From Balneolales bacterium (lineage in GTDB: Bacteria; Bacteroidota; Rhodothermia; Balneolales; Natronogracilivirgulaceae), in contig SLLW01000385.1 in NCBI GenBank assembly GCA_007133875.1, positions 1 through 6,332 of the forward strand: a stretch of DNA of 6,332 nucleotides, read 5' to 3'. A program made the position numbers and the translations under genes. This document shows positions 4,944 through 6,332 of this stretch, one piece after another. The notes beneath the pieces are model-generated. The model saw only the letters and a program-made list of their open reading frames with translations. It ran no database searches and was not told where the DNA came from. Numbering within the stretch: position 1 is the first letter of the stretch; every line of letters begins with the position of its first letter.

Positions 4944-6332
4944 TACGGCGGGTTTATCGTTCAGATGGAGCTATCACCTTGCAGACGCATTGAGCCGCAA
5001 CGGAGTGCGTCATGTCTTCATCAGCCCGGGGTCACGTTCCACTCCCATCACACTTGCCCTCACCCACCACCCCCGATTGATTTGCCACTCTGTCCTTGAT
5101 GAACGGGCCGCATCTTTTATGGCTCTCGGTGCTGCAAAGAAGACGGGAAAACCTGCCGTATTTGTCTGTACTTCCGGTACAGCCGCCGCCAATGCCTATC
5201 CGGCTGTCATTGAAGCCCGGATGTCCGCGACACCTCTGATTTTGCTCACCGCCGACCGCCCTCCTTCATCCCGCGCCACCGGAGCTTCGCAAACCATCGA
5301 TCAGATCAAAATGTATGGTGATTATCCGGTCTTTTTTTTCGATTCCGGTGAGCCGGTAGATACCCCAGGCGACTTCCGGAGACTCTCCCAGCTCGGGGTA
5401 CAGGCGTGCCGCTATGCTGTAGACAAAGGCGGTCCCGTCCATCTGAACCTGCCGTTTCGTAAACCGCTGGAACCTTCGAATGAGCAGATTTCTGCCTGCC
5501 TGGATCGTTATCGCGACAAGACCGGCCAAATGGACACCCGGCACGAAAACATTACCGCGACCGTCACACAGTCGCCCCGGCCCGTTCCGGACAGCATTCT
5601 TGAAATGCTCCATCAAAGCCGGCATCCCCTGGTCGTTGCCGGCCCTGACAGCAATCCGGCATCCATATTTTTCAACTGGTGTCGCGACAACGGTTTACCA
5701 ATGTTATGCGAAACCGGAGGCATCACCGGCGGCATCACCCGGCACGCGTTATTTCTCTCCGACGACACTTCCATGCACAACATTCTGGAGCCCGACCTGA
5801 TCATCCGGACCGGAGGTGATCCGATACACCGTACGACCCTCGCCATGCTCGAAACTGGTCAGGCTGCCCAGGTGGTGATAACAGATCATCCCGATCAGCC
5901 TGATGCCACATTGTCGGCAACCCATGTATTACGTGGAAACCCGGATGATTACGACTGGCCAAACGCCATTCCGGACACAGAAACACGAAATCGTTTTGCA
6001 ACTTATCGCAACGCGTGGATTTCCGCCGTCGATACGATATCCGAACAGCTTCAGCAAATATTACTCGAGGAAGTGCGGCTGACTGATGCCCACGTCTATC
6101 ACCATCTGCTTCCGCTTATACAACGCTCCGGCATCGGCCGTGTCGTCGTCTCCAATTCATACCCGATTCGTGACTATCTGCTATACGGATCACCGGATGC
6201 CGTCAACACGCTCCCCTGGCTGGTCAACCGGGGAGCAAGCGGAATCGACGGACTTTCCGCCACCGCCATTGGTTCGGCCCTCGCAGAAAGACAACCCACC
6301 GTATTGTTCACCGGAGACCTGGCCTTTTTACA
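4930..6332 (+). CDS. menD: MenD, SEPHCHC synthase (3' end cut off by the window)
   Basis: Thiamine-diphosphate enzyme that decarboxylates 2-oxoglutarate and adds the product to isochorismate, giving 2-succinyl-5-enolpyruvyl-6-hydroxy-3-cyclohexene-1-carboxylate, the step after MenF. The frame stays open for 467 codons to the window edge; about 100-120 residues should be missing from a usual MenD. Motifs in order: VFISPGSRSTP (29-39) of the substrate pocket; DERAASFMALG (57-67) with E58 as the glutamate that activates the cofactor; TSGTAAANAYPAVIEA (81-96); LLTADRPP (105-112) with R110; GASQTI (118-123), where the E. coli enzyme has GANQAI; SNSYPIR (408-414) and NRGASGIDG (433-441), both substrate-binding. 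The visible end, GDLAFL, is the start of the GD(L)..N metal-diphosphate motif. The ATG at 4930 overlaps menF by 14 bp and has its own ribosome binding site. A 12-bp in-frame tandem duplication gives GGITGGIT (263-270) in the middle domain. All recognised active-site positions look intact. Confidence 0.95.
   Translation, partial: MPWSDTAGLSFRWSYHLADALSRNGVRHVFISPGSRSTPITLALTHHPRLICHSVLDERAASFMALGAAKKTGKPAVFVCTSGTAAANAYPAVIEARMSATPLILLTADRPPSSRATGASQTIDQIKMYGDYPVFFFDSGEPVDTPGDFRRLSQLGVQACRYAVDKGGPVHLNLPFRKPLEPSNEQISACLDRYRDKTGQMDTRHENITATVTQSPRPVPDSILEMLHQSRHPLVVAGPDSNPASIFFNWCRDNGLPMLCETGGITGGITRHALFLSDDTSMHNILEPDLIIRTGGDPIHRTTLAMLETGQAAQVVITDHPDQPDATLSATHVLRGNPDDYDWPNAIPDTETRNRFATYRNAWISAVDTISEQLQQILLEEVRLTDAHVYHHLLPLIQRSGIGRVVVSNSYPIRDYLLYGSPDAVNTLPWLVNRGASGIDGLSATAIGSALAERQPTVLFTGDLAFL
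5714..5737 (+). repeat. 12-bp tandem duplication within menD
   Basis: Two adjacent copies, CCGGAGGCATCA (5714-5725) and CCGGCGGCATCA (5726-5737), differ at one base. The duplication keeps the frame and encodes the residues G-G-I-T twice (263-270) in the middle domain of MenD, outside the recognised active-site motifs. It looks like a slippage product tolerated in a loop. Confidence 0.7.

Noticed and set aside
5266..5625. 119-codon leftward open frame inside menD
   Set aside because: The rightward frame encodes unmistakable MenD motifs across the same bases, and the reverse translation is featureless.

Overview
The window reads as ordinary chromosome from a Gram-negative, menaquinone-using bacterium. 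The Lpt-family permease implies an outer membrane with lipopolysaccharide. The small DUF3467 and DUF4290-like proteins, together with a heme-less cystathionine beta-synthase carrying a CBS-domain pair, point to the Bacteroidota or a neighbouring FCB lineage such as Balneolota/Rhodothermota. That placement is inferred from protein character only. Base composition looks moderate and even across the genes, and I see no mobile element, tRNA, rRNA or CRISPR array.

Layout, left to right: (1) 1-1083 (+), an LptF/LptG-family lipopolysaccharide export permease starting at the first base of the window, followed by two terminator-like hairpins. (2) A leftward pair convergent with it: cystathionine beta-synthase (2960-1575) and then a DUF3467 protein (1513-1199), separated by 61 bp and possibly co-transcribed. 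(3) A 126-bp AT-rich divergent intergenic region (2961-3086). (4) 3087-3362 (+), a 91-residue protein resembling the N-terminal part of DUF4290. (5) 3474-4943 (+), menF, isochorismate synthase. (6) 4930 to the window end (+), menD, overlapping menF by 14 bp and cut off by the window edge after 467 codons. Because it has no stop inside the window, menD is easily missed by a simple ORF scan.

Functionally, MenF converts chorismate to isochorismate and MenD condenses isochorismate with 2-oxoglutarate to SEPHCHC. The overlap therefore joins the first two committed steps of the classical o-succinylbenzoate menaquinone pathway, and further men genes probably follow beyond the right edge. Cystathionine beta-synthase links serine and homocysteine metabolism, and its partner lyase is not in view. 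The Lpt permease and the two small uncharacterised proteins have no visible functional link to these pathways.

I found no new multi-gene system. The most interesting detail is at the start of the cystathionine beta-synthase gene. A near-ideal ribosome binding site there is positioned for an out-of-frame 13-codon ORF that overlaps the gene start, while the gene's own ATG has no clear ribosome binding site.
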